64,000 nucleotides of DNA from Allantophomopsis cytisporea (taxonomy: Eukaryota; Ascomycota; Leotiomycetes; Phacidiales; Phacidiaceae): the NCBI GenBank assembly GCA_024752435.1, contig CP103035.1, forward strand, positions 1,116,001 to 1,180,000. The letters run 5' to 3'. Below, piece by piece: positions 23,195 through 34,609 of the stretch. Position numbers and translations under genes: made by a program. A model generated the notes under the pieces. It was not told the origin of the DNA. It searched no databases and saw nothing but the letters and a program-made list of their open reading frames with translations. How positions within the stretch are numbered: position 1 is the stretch's first letter; every line of letters begins with the position of its first letter.

Positions 23195-24766
23195 TATTTA
23201 CTTGAGTATTCAATCAAGGTATTATACTAATACTTTTCCATCACAGTGTTTACATCGAATCTCCCTTCATAATAGTAGCCTGCGTCGGACTCCCATCGCA
23301 TCGACTCTGTCTCAGCTCTTTTCAAAATCCCATTATCAAACGAGCGTAATACAGACTCAGTTTAGATATACACTACTCAACTTATGATTGGCACCTCTGG
23401 CGATCTGAGCGATATTTCTGGTACCTAGAGCCACTGAACTCCGCTTCTTGGGCAACAAGCGAACACCCAACTCCGTGAGTACAGTGGTGATTCATATACG
23501 AAATGTGGGGGGGATAAGCATGATGAACACATTAGCTACGGCAAGACGGGAGATGAGGGTTTATTTAGAATGAGCAGTTTCAAATATGCATACTTATGTT
23601 CTACATAGTAGGTATCCATCAGCGTTGGAGATAACCTGCCTCGCTGCTTCATCTTCAGTCCTTTTAAATGTGTAATTCGCGGTGACAGCAATAAGAATTG
23701 CTGGAGTTTCTTGGTAATGCGGGCACCCGTAACGTTCTAGAAAGGAGCTGTCGGAAACGCCCACATCGTTGGTCGACTCCAAGACTTCCATTTTTCTAGA
23801 GCACGAACGGACTTCCCATCCCATGGCTATGCTTCAAGAAGGTATGCACCAGGAGGTCTTGGAAGAGACCCCTTGGGCCCTTTTACCTTGGCGAAGCCAC
23901 GGAAGGGAAACAAGACCTATCAAGCGTGAAAGCCACACTGGAAACACTCTCCAAAGAATCGAAATAGTAAGCTACAAACAGTTGGGGGCGCGTGGCAAGT
24001 CAGTCGAGTAACCAGATTCATATGAACGGCAATATGTTGTTCGTTGGGTTGGGCATAGGACATGCTCTCGTCACCGCACAGAGCTAAGACAATTCGATCG
24101 TGCAACATGATCGCCGGCCTTCCTATTTCATAATGATCACCTTATTATATAAACAGCAACAGAACTATTCGAGTCGGAGTTTTTGATCCGTCGACGTTTA
24201 AATCCCCGAAATAATAGCATGCTGTTGCGATATGATGTCGCCATGAGGGATAAATGCTATAGGTGATCAGTATATGCTTAATTCGGGGTATGCTCCCCGT
24301 GATCTCTGCTCATAAGAGGGCGTTCAATGGAATGCACCAAAAAGTGGGATTTTAACACGAGGCTATAAGTATGTAGAGAGAATGGAACCAAGTAATTACC
24401 TAATTAATGTACTTACAATACTCTTCTGATTCTACGGCCCCTACTTAAGGAGCACAGGGGGTACCTACACCGTCGAACCCTCAATTATAGCCTAATGTGT
24501 CAGGCCTCCATACCTCCCAGCCTTACGCACTAGCCCCCGCTATCGACTTAGATAAGGTGAGCTCTATTTACATCGTGATCACGACGTCAACAGTGGAGCT
24601 TGAGCTCTCTCTTGTTCTTATGTTGACATAGTATCTGACCTTGCCTTACTCTACACATACTTTAGCTGAACTCTACACATCCTGTTCCAACATCGTGAAA
24701 TTCTGATCCGTCCCGCTCGTTGAAACTCATACAAAGCCAAAACCCCGTTGTTTACAATCAACAAAC

Positions 24767-25807
24767 ATGACGATCAGAAAAGCGAGCCATGCTGGATCAT
24801 GGTACTCATCCTCTCCCTCCAAGCTATCCGCAGAATTAGACCAATGGCTCTCACAAGTACCGAGCAGTATCGACGGCCGTTCGCTGCCCATCGCCGGAGC
24901 ACGATTGATCATAGCTCCGTGAGTGAAATCCACGGTACTACACTACCAGTACTCTTAATACTAAGATAACCACACAAGACACGCTGGCTACTCCTACTCA
25001 GGTCCCGCCGCAGCCTGGGCCTATAAAGCCCTAGACCTCTCCAAAGCAAAGCGTATCTTCCTTCTCGGTCCCTCCCATGCCCTCTATCTACGCGGCTGCG
25101 CTCTCTCTAAGCACGCCGCGTGGGCGACACCACTCGGCGACCTCAAGCTGGATCAATCTTCGATTTCTGAGTTGAAGGCGACAGGAAAGTTCGACGACTT
25201 ATCGGCGCAAGCCGATGAGGTAGAGCATAGCATGGAGATGCACATCCCATATATCTACAAGATGCTCTCACAGACATTCTCCTCCCCGGCCGATTTCCCG
25301 CCTCTCATTCCCGTCCTCGTCGGCGGCACGTCTGCCTCTGCGGAGAAAACGTACGGGAAGATCCTCGCGCCTTACCTAGCCGATCCATCGTCTGTCTTTG
25401 TTGTTTCTTCCGACTTCTGCCATTGGGGAGCTCGCTTCCAATACACATACTACTTGCCCGCTGCGCCGTCCGGCCAGGAGGGTTACCATCTGGGACGAAG
25501 AGATAGGGCACCTACGGAACCGCCTATTTATGAGAGTATTGCGAGAGTTGATAAGATGGCTATGGATGCCATCGAAACGGGAGAACACGCTGCATTTTTG
25601 GAGAATCTTCAGGAGACGGGGAATACGGTTTGCGGACGCCATCCTATTGGTGTCGTCATGGCAGCTCTAGAGGTGCTTCGTGAGGAAGGCAAGATCGCTA
25701 GTGATGAAAATGGCCGGTTTAAGTTTATTCGGTATGAACGTAGTAGCGATGTGGAGGATTTGGGTGACTCGTCTGTCAGCTATGCGTCGGCTGTTGCTGT
25801 TCTTTAG
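24767..25807 (+). CDS. MEMO1-family protein
   Basis: Two exons (24767-24918, 24979-25807) encode 326 residues. The joint restores LIIAPHAGYSYSGP, the central motif of the family. Others are RKASHAGSWY at the N-terminus, IFLLGPSHALY, EVEHSMEMHIPY, SSDFCHWG and CGRHPIG. The His/Asp/Cys cluster they form resembles class III extradiol dioxygenases; human MEMO1 binds copper or iron and affects redox balance. Yeast Mho1 is the fungal counterpart. Confidence in family is high; the molecular role in fungi is not settled. Confidence 0.93.
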
Positions 25808-26097
25808 CTTAACGTGGATAGTCAATAGCCTTCAGAGTTGCATAATAACAGTGTCTGTATTTTGGTATTTTGCTCCGTAATGAAGGGAATATTGCATATC
25901 TATAGCGGCAATATGATATTCTACCTAGATTATTCGTAGAGTAATGTACCATAAAGTAAACTAGCGGTTATAACTAATAATTGTTGTCTACTATCGAGTA
26001 GCACCTCTATTGCCGATGTAGACATATAGATTTTCTCGACATTAGATCAGTTGGACTATTGTATCGATAAGACAAAATACTAGAGATGATAGTGTCT

Positions 26098-26148
26098 ACG
26101 AATCCCAGGACACCGGAGTGTATGATGATCCGGTGTCCTGGGATTCGT
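26098..26148. repeat. Perfect 19-bp inverted repeat (hairpin)
   Basis: Two 19-base arms (26098-26116 and 26130-26148) are exact reverse complements around a 13-base loop. The stem is rich in G+C compared with its AT-rich surroundings. It lies 290 bases after the MEMO1-like gene and 170 bases from the tRNA. It could be a remnant of a short mobile element, a small-RNA precursor or a transcript 3' structure. Confidence 0.9.
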
Positions 26149-26317
26149 GAAAAAACTGAGTACCTTAAATTCTAGGCCGGTACGCACACTAACTTGTAAG
26201 GCCGCCATGCACTTGAATACGTGAAAGAAAAAGAGAGAAAATTCCCTGTTCCTTATTACGAATCCACTCACAAAATGAACTTTCGCAACAAACGGCAAAA
26301 GGAAACTTCCTATGAAG

Positions 26318-26390
26318 TAGTCGAGACGGGGCTTGAACCCGCGACCTTCTGCGTGTTAGGCAGACGCTCTACCAACTGAGCTACCCGGCC
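26318..26390 (-). tRNA. tRNA-Val (anticodon AAC)
   Basis: A 73-base intronless cloverleaf on the minus strand. The D stem GCTC/GAGC, the anticodon stem TCTGC/GCAGA with loop CTAACAC (anticodon AAC) and the T stem with TTCAAGC loop all fit. The acceptor stem has two G-T wobbles (1-72, 6-67) and one C-A mismatch (3-70). A and B box promoters are the D and T arm sequences. The identity as valine follows from the anticodon. Confidence 0.9.
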
Positions 26391-27117
26391 AATGATTGTT
26401 GAAGACAAGTTTGTCTATTTAGTGCTATGGAAAGGAGATGTCAAGTGGGTAGTGCTGAAGAAATTTTGTGAGTTGCAAGTTAGATGGTGGGGGTTCCGAT
26501 GGGTGGATAAGTAGGACCTATATCACTAGGTTGATGGGGAAGAGGTGGTCTATAGAATGGGAGAAGTCTGGATCAGCTGAAGAGAATATTGGGAGATTGT
26601 GAGAAGACTGTAAATGCAAAGTGATCTTAATATTTGAATATCAGTACTTATGTCGAGAGGATCCAAACTCGAAACTCTGCTTCGAAAGCCATAGCATATT
26701 TCATAATGAAGATCCAATTACTTTTGCTACATTCTTAAGAGCGATTCGGTCTTAAACAGTTCGTAATTATCGGGTTTAAAATACATTAACACATTAAGAA
26801 CCTATCGACACCGATTTCCTGTCCCAATCTAACGAGCTGTGAAATGATTTCGTTGAAGTTGAGGGGAGGAGTCAAATATACAGCCTCAGGCATTTAATCT
26901 ACATATAGCAGCCATCATGCGTATCGACTTTAGATGCCAGCACAGAATTCACATGACATATCATCTTTTCAATAGCTGTCAGGCAAATGATTGTCACTAA
27001 GTAGACACAGACTTTCAATAGGCGTACGAGCAGCGTCTCTACCAAAACACCGGGAGCAAAGGTTGACGTCGTCTGAAGTTCATCTTCAACCACCACCGCA
27101 AGAAACAATACTACGTC

Positions 27118-29174
27118 ATGCAGAGCTCAGGAAATCCATCACTCGACTTATTGTCGCCCATAGGTTCGTCTCAACCCCTTCGAAGATCCTATATGTCTCT
27201 TGGACGCGTATCAAGTTGTCCCTATAACCAGTCGGTTGAGCCTATGAGGACAACGCCTAGCTTATGTTAAACTTGGCCTCTTTGTCTTGCAGTGCTTATT
27301 CTTCTACCGGCTCTACCCTTACCCTGTATTTCTGGGACGAAAAGCACCTGCCATGCAGAGCTTAGAGCAATTTCATTTATACGTGCATATGTTTATATAT
27401 TTGCACATGATACCTTACTGATACTCCTTTCTACCGTAGGCTATAGCGACAGTTCGTGTGGTTACTGTCATAGTGATTCTGGAAGTTAGTTATCCTATTT
27501 GTATATCTTTCTACCATGTTCCTCTTGTCTACATGGATTCATTACACTTATTCCATCTCTAAGTATTCTCGATCATAATTGTTGTCTTGATACCATTTCT
27601 TATTGCCAATATACTGATGAAAGTATGGCTCCTACATAGGCTATTCATACTATCTTCGAGCAAAATCATTATCAACGCAGTTCTACCAAGACCTCCTCAA
27701 CCGTGGGTTCCGACGATCAGGAAATCTGATCTATAAACCAGATTTGCGGAAATCATGTTGTCCTCATTATACAATCCGCCTGGACACTGCCGCCTTCAAG
27801 GCAAGTAAAGATCAGCGGCAAGCCCTCAATCGCTTCAATACATATATCTGTGGCGATGAATACATCAAAGAAGCCACGAGGAGATACCCCAAAAGTAAAC
27901 AGGAGGCTGCCAAAAGGAACACGGAGTTTAACTTGTGCGAACGTGTTCATGAAGCGGAAAGAGAAGCTATATCAGCTACACAGAGTAGGTCATATTTCTT
28001 TTTCTTCTCTATTTTTAAGAACTTGCAATCAACGACATGTTCGAGGAAAATATCCATGGATAGAGGTTCATTATCATTCTGGACATAAGCAAACTACAGC
28101 CACTGTGTAAATACTTCCAAAATAGTTATTGTTATAGGCAGAGCCATGATTGGTACTCCGAGTTTTTTGACCTAATAAGTGTTAACGGGAAATCCAACAG
28201 GCTCCCATCCTCTAGCTAGCAAGTCGAAGAAACCACCACCAGAACCAGCACATAAGTTCGAGATCACTCTGGATTCCGACAAATTCACCGAGGAAAAATA
28301 TACAGTATTCGAAAATTACCAGCGGATCGTGCATAAGGAGCCACCATCGCGGATCTCCAAGAGCGGTTTCAAGAACTTCCTTTGTAACACCCCTCTACGT
28401 GCAGAAACCCAAGAACACAACGGCAAATCAAAACAACTAGGATCCTACCATCAATGCTATTGGATAGATGGCAAGCTAGTAGCAGTTGGCGTACTAGATC
28501 TCCTCCCAAAGTGTGTCAGCGCAGTATATTTCATGTACCACGAAGATGTCCACAAATGGCAATTCGGGAAACTAGGCGCTCTTAGGGAGGCTGCGTTAGC
28601 TATTGAGGATGATTACCAGTACGAAGCACTCCTTCTATATACTCTTCTGCCCCACGTGATTTGATACAATACTGACGAATACAGATATTACTACATGGGA
28701 TTCTACATCCACTCATGTCCTAAGATGAAATACAAAGGCGATTACTCCCCACAATATATCCTCGATCCGGAAAGCTACACCTGGGATCTCCTCGACGATG
28801 GATTCAAGGCGCGTCTCGACGCCAAGAAATACGTTTCTATGTCTCGTGAGCGCGGCCGACTCGAATCGGGTGCTCCAGCCACTACACCTAAGTCCCCTGA
28901 AGACGATGATGTTTCTGAGAACCAGGAAGACGAATCGAGTGACATGCTTTTCGACCGCAACGTCCCGGGTGTCATGACTCGCGAAGAGCTCCTAGGAGGA
29001 CATGCGCTCGATGACATCACACTGTTTTATAAGGGTGCGACGTTGAAGACTAACGGGATGGTGTTTTGGGAACATGGGGATATCGATGATCCGAGCTCTG
29101 CTAAGGGCGTTGTTGCGGAGTTGGTAGCTGCTGTGGGAGAGGAGTTGGCGAAGAGGATGGTCGTTGCTTTTTAG
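27118..29174 (+). CDS. ate1: Arginyl-tRNA-protein transferase ATE1
   Basis: Five exons (27118-27163, 27440-27484, 27640-27984, 28201-28618, 28685-29174) encode 447 residues. The tiny exons 1 and 2 together restore L-S-P-I-G-Y-S-D-S-S-C-G-Y-C. The four conserved cysteines are C22, C25, C70 and C71 (SCCPHYTIRL). The central and C-terminal blocks KPPPEPAHKFE, SYHQCYWIDGKLVAVGVLDLLP and GFYIHSCPKM are all present. The enzyme adds arginine to acidic or oxidised N-termini for the N-degron pathway. Intron 1 is unusually long (276 bases) with donor GTTCGT. An alternative acceptor for exon 4, 22 bases earlier, would add residues VLTGNPTG-like sequence; I chose 28201 because a CTAAT branch point lies 25 bases before it. 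Confidence 0.9.
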
Positions 29175-29890
29175 GGAGGGCTTAAACCGTATAGAAATGG
29201 ACAACACGAGATTCTGTTCGAGGCTTGCTCCTCAGAGGACGTTGATATATGTTCCGGCCTATAAATGAAGTGTGTAGTATAATACTTTATGAGTGCCTTG
29301 TATGTCTGAGTCGTCTTTTCTTCCATTCACTTTGTGACTGCAAAGTTACGACCAATAGATTTGCATGCAGTCATGATATAAAGACACGACTTGAAGTTTT
29401 GTTTGTTATAAAACCCATATTGCTATTCGATATTATTCATCGTCATTCTTTTCTCGTCACCGAATGTGTAATACTATTTTTTTTTCTTTCTTTCAGAGAT
29501 GAAAGCAAACATGGAGATAGTGTAGAATATTTCGAACATGCCGATCGGCTTGAAGATAGATTAACATATAGATTTGAGTTTATAAAGTCTTACTGCGTTT
29601 TAGATGTGAATCGTGTTTTTGCTACTCGACGCTGGGGCGAGGGCTTTATTGTTTCTCATCTTATTCTTACAAGGAAAGTAGGCAACTGGTATTATGGAAG
29701 AGAAATAAAATTTGTTGAAGTAGGTATCTTTATATGTTACACATGGAATTGTATTTACCACTCAACCCTTCAACCCTTCAACCCTTCTACCATTTTGTCT
29801 ATTTCATTCTACTTTTGGTTCAAAAAGTGGGAGGAAATTCGTGTCGTTTTCATATTGTCAGTCTATCTTAAATGGAGCAGTATTATTATT
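29175..29890. other. Convergent 3' region
   Basis: About 700 AT-rich bases between ATE1 and the quinate dehydrogenase gene, containing three 8-base repeats at 29763-29786. No gene supported. Confidence 0.5.
29763..29786. repeat. Three tandem CAACCCTT units
   Basis: Three perfect 8-base copies. A sibling array of related units is at 39322-39345. Confidence 0.85.
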
Positions 29891-30874
29891 TTAGACACGA
29901 TGGTCATTGGCGAATGTATCTGCCTTAATTTTTTCCACATCAAGACCATAGACATCCTTTCCAGTCCAATATCTATCTTGTTCCAGGCCTTGCCAAATCA
30001 TAGCAGCAGTGCCATCAATAACTTGCCAGCTCTCATTTACAGCCAATTTCTTGATTCTCGTCTCGCTACTTGGATGATAGCACATCTCCAGTACAACCTT
30101 GTCTCCCTTGCTCTTTGCAAAGAAAGCCTCAACTGTCTTTCTGGCTCTGATTTCCTCATCACTAACAGGTTCGAAATCTGGCACACAAGACACGACGACG
30201 TCCGGCGCCTTCAATGTCTGCACCTCATCCACAGTCCCAACCCACTTTAAGCCCTCCCCAAAGCCCTTTGCATTACATTCCGCAATGACAGTATCAACTT
30301 CGGCACGATCCCTATTCACAAAATAAATGTCCTCACAGCCCAACCAAGTTCGTAGCGCGTAGATAGCTGCTCTAGAAGTTCCTCCACCGCCCACAATCAT
30401 ACCTGTTCTCCCACCCGCCTTGATCTTCGCCAGCATACTTTCTCCGCAGTTTTGTAGAATGGCGTCTCGAATACCAATGCAATCGGTGTTTGTGCCAATC
30501 AATTTCTTGCCCTTTAGCCCCGCCGACCCCTCCTTCCAAAGCCCTTGACACACCCCGTTCCCATCGTTATATTTCTCGGCAGCTTCAGCATCCGAACAGA
30601 AGAAAATGGTATTAACAGAGCCAACTGCGAGACCCTGTGGAGTCAGGCCGTCGAGGTAGGGAATGATGGTGACTTTGAAGGGCATTGTCACAGCGGAGCC
30701 GGCAAAGTTGGCGTCATAGAGGCGGGGGAGGAAGGGAGCGATTGTCTGCGATTCGAAGAGCTCGTAGACCCATGGCAATCCAAGAGACTCATAGATTGAC
30801 TTGTGTAAAGCTGGGGAGAGGGAGTGAGCTATCGGGTAGCCCAGCAGGTAGGTTTTTTTCTCCGGAGTAGACAT
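29891..30874 (-). CDS. Quinate/shikimate dehydrogenase (QutB/Qa-3-like)
   Basis: Intronless gene for 327 residues with the AroE fold as a stand-alone enzyme. The substrate loop is SLSPALHKS, the catalytic lysine lies in TMPFKVTI, the Asn-Thr-Asp motif is GTNTDCIG and the nucleotide loop is GGGGTSRAA. The C-terminal DGTAAMIWQGLEQ matches fungal quinate dehydrogenases. Such enzymes oxidise quinate or shikimate with NAD. The AROM pentafunctional enzyme does the biosynthetic shikimate step in fungi, so a separate copy suggests catabolism. It is head-to-head with a 3-dehydroshikimate dehydratase gene, which supports this. Confidence 0.85.
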   Translation of the reverse strand: MSTPEKKTYLLGYPIAHSLSPALHKSIYESLGLPWVYELFESQTIAPFLPRLYDANFAGSAVTMPFKVTIIPYLDGLTPQGLAVGSVNTIFFCSDAEAAEKYNDGNGVCQGLWKEGSAGLKGKKLIGTNTDCIGIRDAILQNCGESMLAKIKAGGRTGMIVGGGGTSRAAIYALRTWLGCEDIYFVNRDRAEVDTVIAECNAKGFGEGLKWVGTVDEVQTLKAPDVVVSCVPDFEPVSDEEIRARKTVEAFFAKSKGDKVVLEMCYHPSSETRIKKLAVNESWQVIDGTAAMIWQGLEQDRYWTGKDVYGLDVEKIKADTFANDHRV

Positions 30875-31822
30875 TTTGTTTCCAAAAATAACTTATAAAA
30901 TAATATATAGAAATCGTTGGAGGTGTAGGATAGGTTCTTGCGAGTAGATACTAACAATTGGAAAATTGCGATATGTACAGCGAAAAGAACGTTGTATTGA
31001 TTGAGAAATGGTGATAATGATAATAGAAGCCTCGGATTAACTTGAGTGTTGAGTAGGAACTTTGTGTGTGGGTAAATCTAACTCCGGTCGAAAATCCGGG
31101 GTAAGCTTTAGGAGCTTCGGAGTTCATGTGCGTGTAGCGAAGCAAAAGATAGCAATTATAAACAGCCAATTCTCAACTCCGCAATCTTGATTAACTCCAC
31201 CATATATATAACTGACATCATCGCCAGAGTGATGCATTGACGACGAAGACGTGTATTTTGATACTTTTTGGAATCAATCGGCTTCAAACACCGGGATATA
31301 TTCAAAGTGCTGCCTTTCAACCTCGCTGCAAGTCTTATCGAGAGATGGAAATATTCTATTCCGCCACCTTATCGTGCCCGACAGAAGCCGACTTCAAGCG
31401 ACCCTAAGTCGGGTTCCGCGCCTGGGATGGTCGTCTCAATGCGACGACAACGCGGGAAAGTAGAACGATGGGAGGAGAAAGTGGGCAATTCGGCACTTGC
31501 CAGCCAACCGCATCGACAAAGTTTGACATCAAGCCGCATGGATACCTACGACACCAGAGACACTCGATGAGGTAGGTAGTTGAGTTTGCTGGGTGGCTTT
31601 CCTGGGGAGAAACGCGGGGTGCAAAACTACTTCCACTACTTATCATGTCTTAATATCTTTCCCGTAACTGTCTTTTCCTTCTGTTTACGGGTAGACTTCT
31701 TCCACCCCAGATCTTGGCAGCATTACACAATCTCCTTTCAATCGTTTATAACGCCTTTGGTCTGTTTCCGTGCCCAAGAATCTATATTCTTTTTTATCAT
31801 ATCATCATCAAACACTTCAAAA
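30875..31822. promoter_or_regulatory. Shared divergent promoter of the quinate pair
   Basis: 948 bases separate the two starts, so both promoters lie here. Two CCGG boxes 8 bases apart (about 31083-31100) directly precede GGGTAAGC, a partial match to the GGRTAA half-site of the Qa-1F/QutA activator. The second half-site is not convincing. A CT-rich tract lies before the dehydratase start. Confidence 0.45.
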
Positions 31823-32929
31823 ATGTCATATCTACCAAGCATCTCCTCACACTCCCTTGGCCGCGCCTGGGTGCATGACCTCCCTCCCAAGTTCCAAGCA
31901 GCAACATCACATGGCTTCCAAGGCGTGGAAGTCTTCTATGAGGATCTCTGCACGCTAGCCAAACAGCTTCCTGGAAATCCCAACCCAGCCAACCCCATCC
32001 TCACCTCAGAAAACCAGCTCCTAGCAGCTCATGTTATTAAGTCATGGTTAGACTTATATAACCTCACGGCAACATGCCTCCAGCCATTTATGCACTACGA
32101 GGGCCTCCTCGACCGCGAGGACCACGCAAGAAGGGTTGAAGAAATGAAGCTCTGGTTCAAACTTGCTAAAATCCTAGACACCGATTTGATCCTAATACCA
32201 AGCAACTTCCGAACTGAGGGCGTGACGGGTGACATGTCCGTGATAGTTGGAGACCTACGAGAGGTAGCAGATTTGGGACTGAAGCAATCACCGCCTGTGA
32301 AATTCGCCTACGAGGCGTTATGTTGGGGAACATATGTCAATAAGTGGGAACAGAGCTGGGAAATTGTCAAGGCTGTGAACCGACCCAATTTTGGGTTGTG
32401 TATCGATACGTTCAATCTTGCGGGCAAGATTTATGCGGATCCGGCTACGAGCAGTGGCAAGACTCCTACTGCGGATAAAGATTTTGCCGAGAGCATGGCA
32501 CTTATGAAAAGGGAGTTGGCAGGTGTGAACCTGCAGAAATTATTTATTGTTCAGCTAGTCGATGCTGAGAGATTGGAGAAGCCTTTGGTTAAGGGCCATG
32601 AATGGTATGTCGAGTCACAACCAAGCCGTATGAGCTGGAGTCGCAACGCTCGGGCTTTTCCATATGAGCAGAAGGCATATCTACCAGTTGAAGAGATCAT
32701 GAGAACTGTTTGTGAATTGGGATATACCGGTTGGGTTAGTTATGAGTTATTTGCAAGAAGTTTAGAGGATGAGCGTGCATCATGTCCTGACGAGCATGCT
32801 AGGAGAGGTATGACGAGTTGGGCGATTATGGAGGACAGACTAGGGTGGAACAAAGTAAATGTGCTTTCAGAAAAGGAACCTGTGACTGCGGTTCAAGAAA
32901 GCTTTGAAATCGAAAGAGCTAGGATTTAA
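31823..32929 (+). CDS. 3-dehydroshikimate dehydratase (QutC/Qa-4-like)
   Basis: Intronless, 368 residues of the sugar-phosphate isomerase/epimerase TIM-barrel fold. N-terminal ISSHSLGRAWVHDLP and FQGVEVFYEDL match fungal Qa-4/QutC. Metal ligands are expected in the conserved EALCWG, LCIDTFN and YELFARS segments, where Glu and Asp residues are visible. The enzyme converts 3-dehydroshikimate to protocatechuate, feeding the beta-ketoadipate pathway. The reading frame stays open upstream to 31580, but that part is Phe-rich and not conserved; the ATG at 31823 starts the family sequence. The neighbour is the quinate dehydrogenase. Confidence 0.9.
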   Translation: MSYLPSISSHSLGRAWVHDLPPKFQAATSHGFQGVEVFYEDLCTLAKQLPGNPNPANPILTSENQLLAAHVIKSWLDLYNLTATCLQPFMHYEGLLDREDHARRVEEMKLWFKLAKILDTDLILIPSNFRTEGVTGDMSVIVGDLREVADLGLKQSPPVKFAYEALCWGTYVNKWEQSWEIVKAVNRPNFGLCIDTFNLAGKIYADPATSSGKTPTADKDFAESMALMKRELAGVNLQKLFIVQLVDAERLEKPLVKGHEWYVESQPSRMSWSRNARAFPYEQKAYLPVEEIMRTVCELGYTGWVSYELFARSLEDERASCPDEHARRGMTSWAIMEDRLGWNKVNVLSEKEPVTAVQESFEIERARI

Positions 32930-33399
32930 TCTGGTCTATTTGATGTATCTTCTATGATAGACTATATACAATAATAATTTCAATTTATTCCAATTCTTAC
33001 ATCAATAACAGTTGCAACCCAAGCGCCAAGCCTCATAGATGATGCTCTCAACTCTCTCCCAAGCCTATCATGACTCGCTCTTGACTTGAACTTGTCTCCC
33101 AATTTTCGCCGTTACTATCGCCGGCAGGTCTAATACCTACTAGTAACAGTTACATAAGACCTTAGAATCACGCACCTAAATCGAATTAACTACCTATTCT
33201 CACTTCTTTTAAATTCAGTTTCGATGTTAGTTGGTGAATTTGTAGTCGTGACCAGTCCTCCAACCTCTTGCATCATACTTTAATGAGCAATTTCACTTGT
33301 GGGACGCATAATTTGAGAATATTATATCGATACTTAAGCATATGGTGTTCCTAGAATATGCAAGAATAATTTAAGTATGATTATAAGTCTGATTGGTAA
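32930..33399. other. Convergent 3' region
   Basis: 470 bases between the dehydratase and NIF3-like genes. Nothing recognised. Confidence 0.5.
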
Positions 33400-34609
33400 C
33401 TAAAAGCTACTCTGGCTGGGTACGACGATCTCATAAGGATCTCTGTCGACCTTGCTAACTTCGACCTCGAATCCCTCAGCCAACGCCTCTGCATTTGAGG
33501 TTTTAAGGCCTTCTAGTTCCTTCAAGAGGGCACTTCGCATTCTCTGTTTCAGGAAAGCCCTCTCTGTGTTGGAGTGGAAAGCAGTAATAACGCATCTGCC
33601 CTGTTCAACAGCCGCAAGAGCTTCGTGATGGCTTAATTCTCCAGTGAAAAGCAGATCCACGTTGAGACCATTGAGCATGGAGCCTCCAGAACCAGCACAT
33701 ATGCCCACAGAAGAAATCTTGATGTCAGACTTCTTGCCTGCTGGCACAGATTGAGGGGTGGCGACCGAAAGCCCTGGAAGATCTCCAAGACCATTGTTGA
33801 TGTACTTGATCAAGGATCCAAGACTCTGTGGCTCCTCAAAACGGACTATGCGTCCATAACCAGTCGTCTCGGTATCGGCGACATCTTTGACAGGGTTGAT
33901 GATGGAACGAGTATGCTTAGCAGTTCCCTGACCGGATACAATATCGGCTAACCAGTCATTCAGGCCTCCTGGCGCCGCATCTACCGCTGTGTGAGGACTA
34001 TATACCTGTTTAGAAAGTAAGTAAATACTCTCGGGAGACATCAAGAGGTGATCATCGTTTTGGTAAACTATTTATTGTGTATAGAACCCAGTCAAGAATA
34101 TGATCAGCTTTCAGAGGAGATTCCACCTACACTAATACCTTCTTGAGCAAGTCTAAGCAAAGAGTTTTGCTGCGAGTTGCCAAGAGTGATGGACTTTAGA
34201 CCACGGAAGATAATTGGGTCTATGTACAGTTAGATTGCCACTTTATACGAGTTTGAGGCGGCCATGTCTTACGGTATGAAACCACCAAAGAATCTTTTCT
34301 AGCAATAGCTTCATCGGCAACACCTGACGTGAGATCGATGGTCAAGAGCACTGAGTTCTTAAGATTTCCCGGCCGATATGGGGCCTCGAGTAAAACTGAT
34401 AAACCGTTAGTCTCAAACATCACTTCTAAGAATAGCTGGGCAAACACTAACGTCCAGTGTTGTCGAAACTACTATCCGCAAGCTTCTCTGGATACCTATG
34501 AGACATGAGTTGATGGAAAAAAGTGCAGTGTTGAATTTTATATTTACAAATTCCTCACCGCACCAACTACCGCTTGAGTGAACGGCGATACCTTAACTGT
34601 ACTTCCCAT
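33400..34609 (-). CDS. NIF3-family (NGG1-interacting factor 3) protein
   Basis: Five exons (34609-34548, 34495-34452, 34395-34273, 34219-34131, 34005-33400) encode 307 residues. Joints restore AVRNLYPEKLADSSFDNTGLLLEAP, VVSYHPIIFRGLKS and GISVYSPHTAVDAAPGGLNDWL, where the metal-binding histidines of the family lie. The C-terminal part has VGICAGSGGSML and LLFTGELSHHEAL, also classic. The family is universal and binds two metal ions; biochemical function is unclear. It shares a 206-base divergent promoter with the BolA-like gene. Confidence 0.92.

Larger units (their letters stand above)
22179..24766. other. Long gene-free divergent region with microsatellites
   Basis: About 2.6 kb between the divergent palH and MEMO1-like genes. 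It contains a GAT microsatellite, a GGT/GTG-rich stretch around 22990-23030, a TGTC microsatellite and polypyrimidine tracts near palH. I found no supported gene. One GCCAAG-type hexamer (minus strand, 23887-23892) matches the PacC core but is expected by chance. Confidence 0.55.
25808..27117. other. Intergenic region holding a hairpin and a tRNA
   Basis: Apart from the perfect hairpin at 26098-26148 and tRNA-Val at 26318-26390, I see no gene in these 1.3 kb. Stop codons are frequent in all frames and the sequence is AT-rich. Confidence 0.6.

Noticed and set aside
23887..23892. PacC site upstream of palH
   Set aside because: A single six-base match 1.7 kb away is expected by chance.
29249..30250. 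333-codon open frame on the plus strand
   Set aside because: Its 3' half is antisense to the quinate dehydrogenase and the rest is low-complexity hydrophobic sequence without a family motif.
31098..31113. QutA/Qa-1F binding site between the quinate genes
   Set aside because: Only the first half-site matches; the palindrome's second half fails, so not annotated as a site.
31580..31822. N-terminal extension of the dehydratase
   Set aside because: Phe-rich, not conserved, and starts in the promoter; the ATG at 31823 begins the family sequence.
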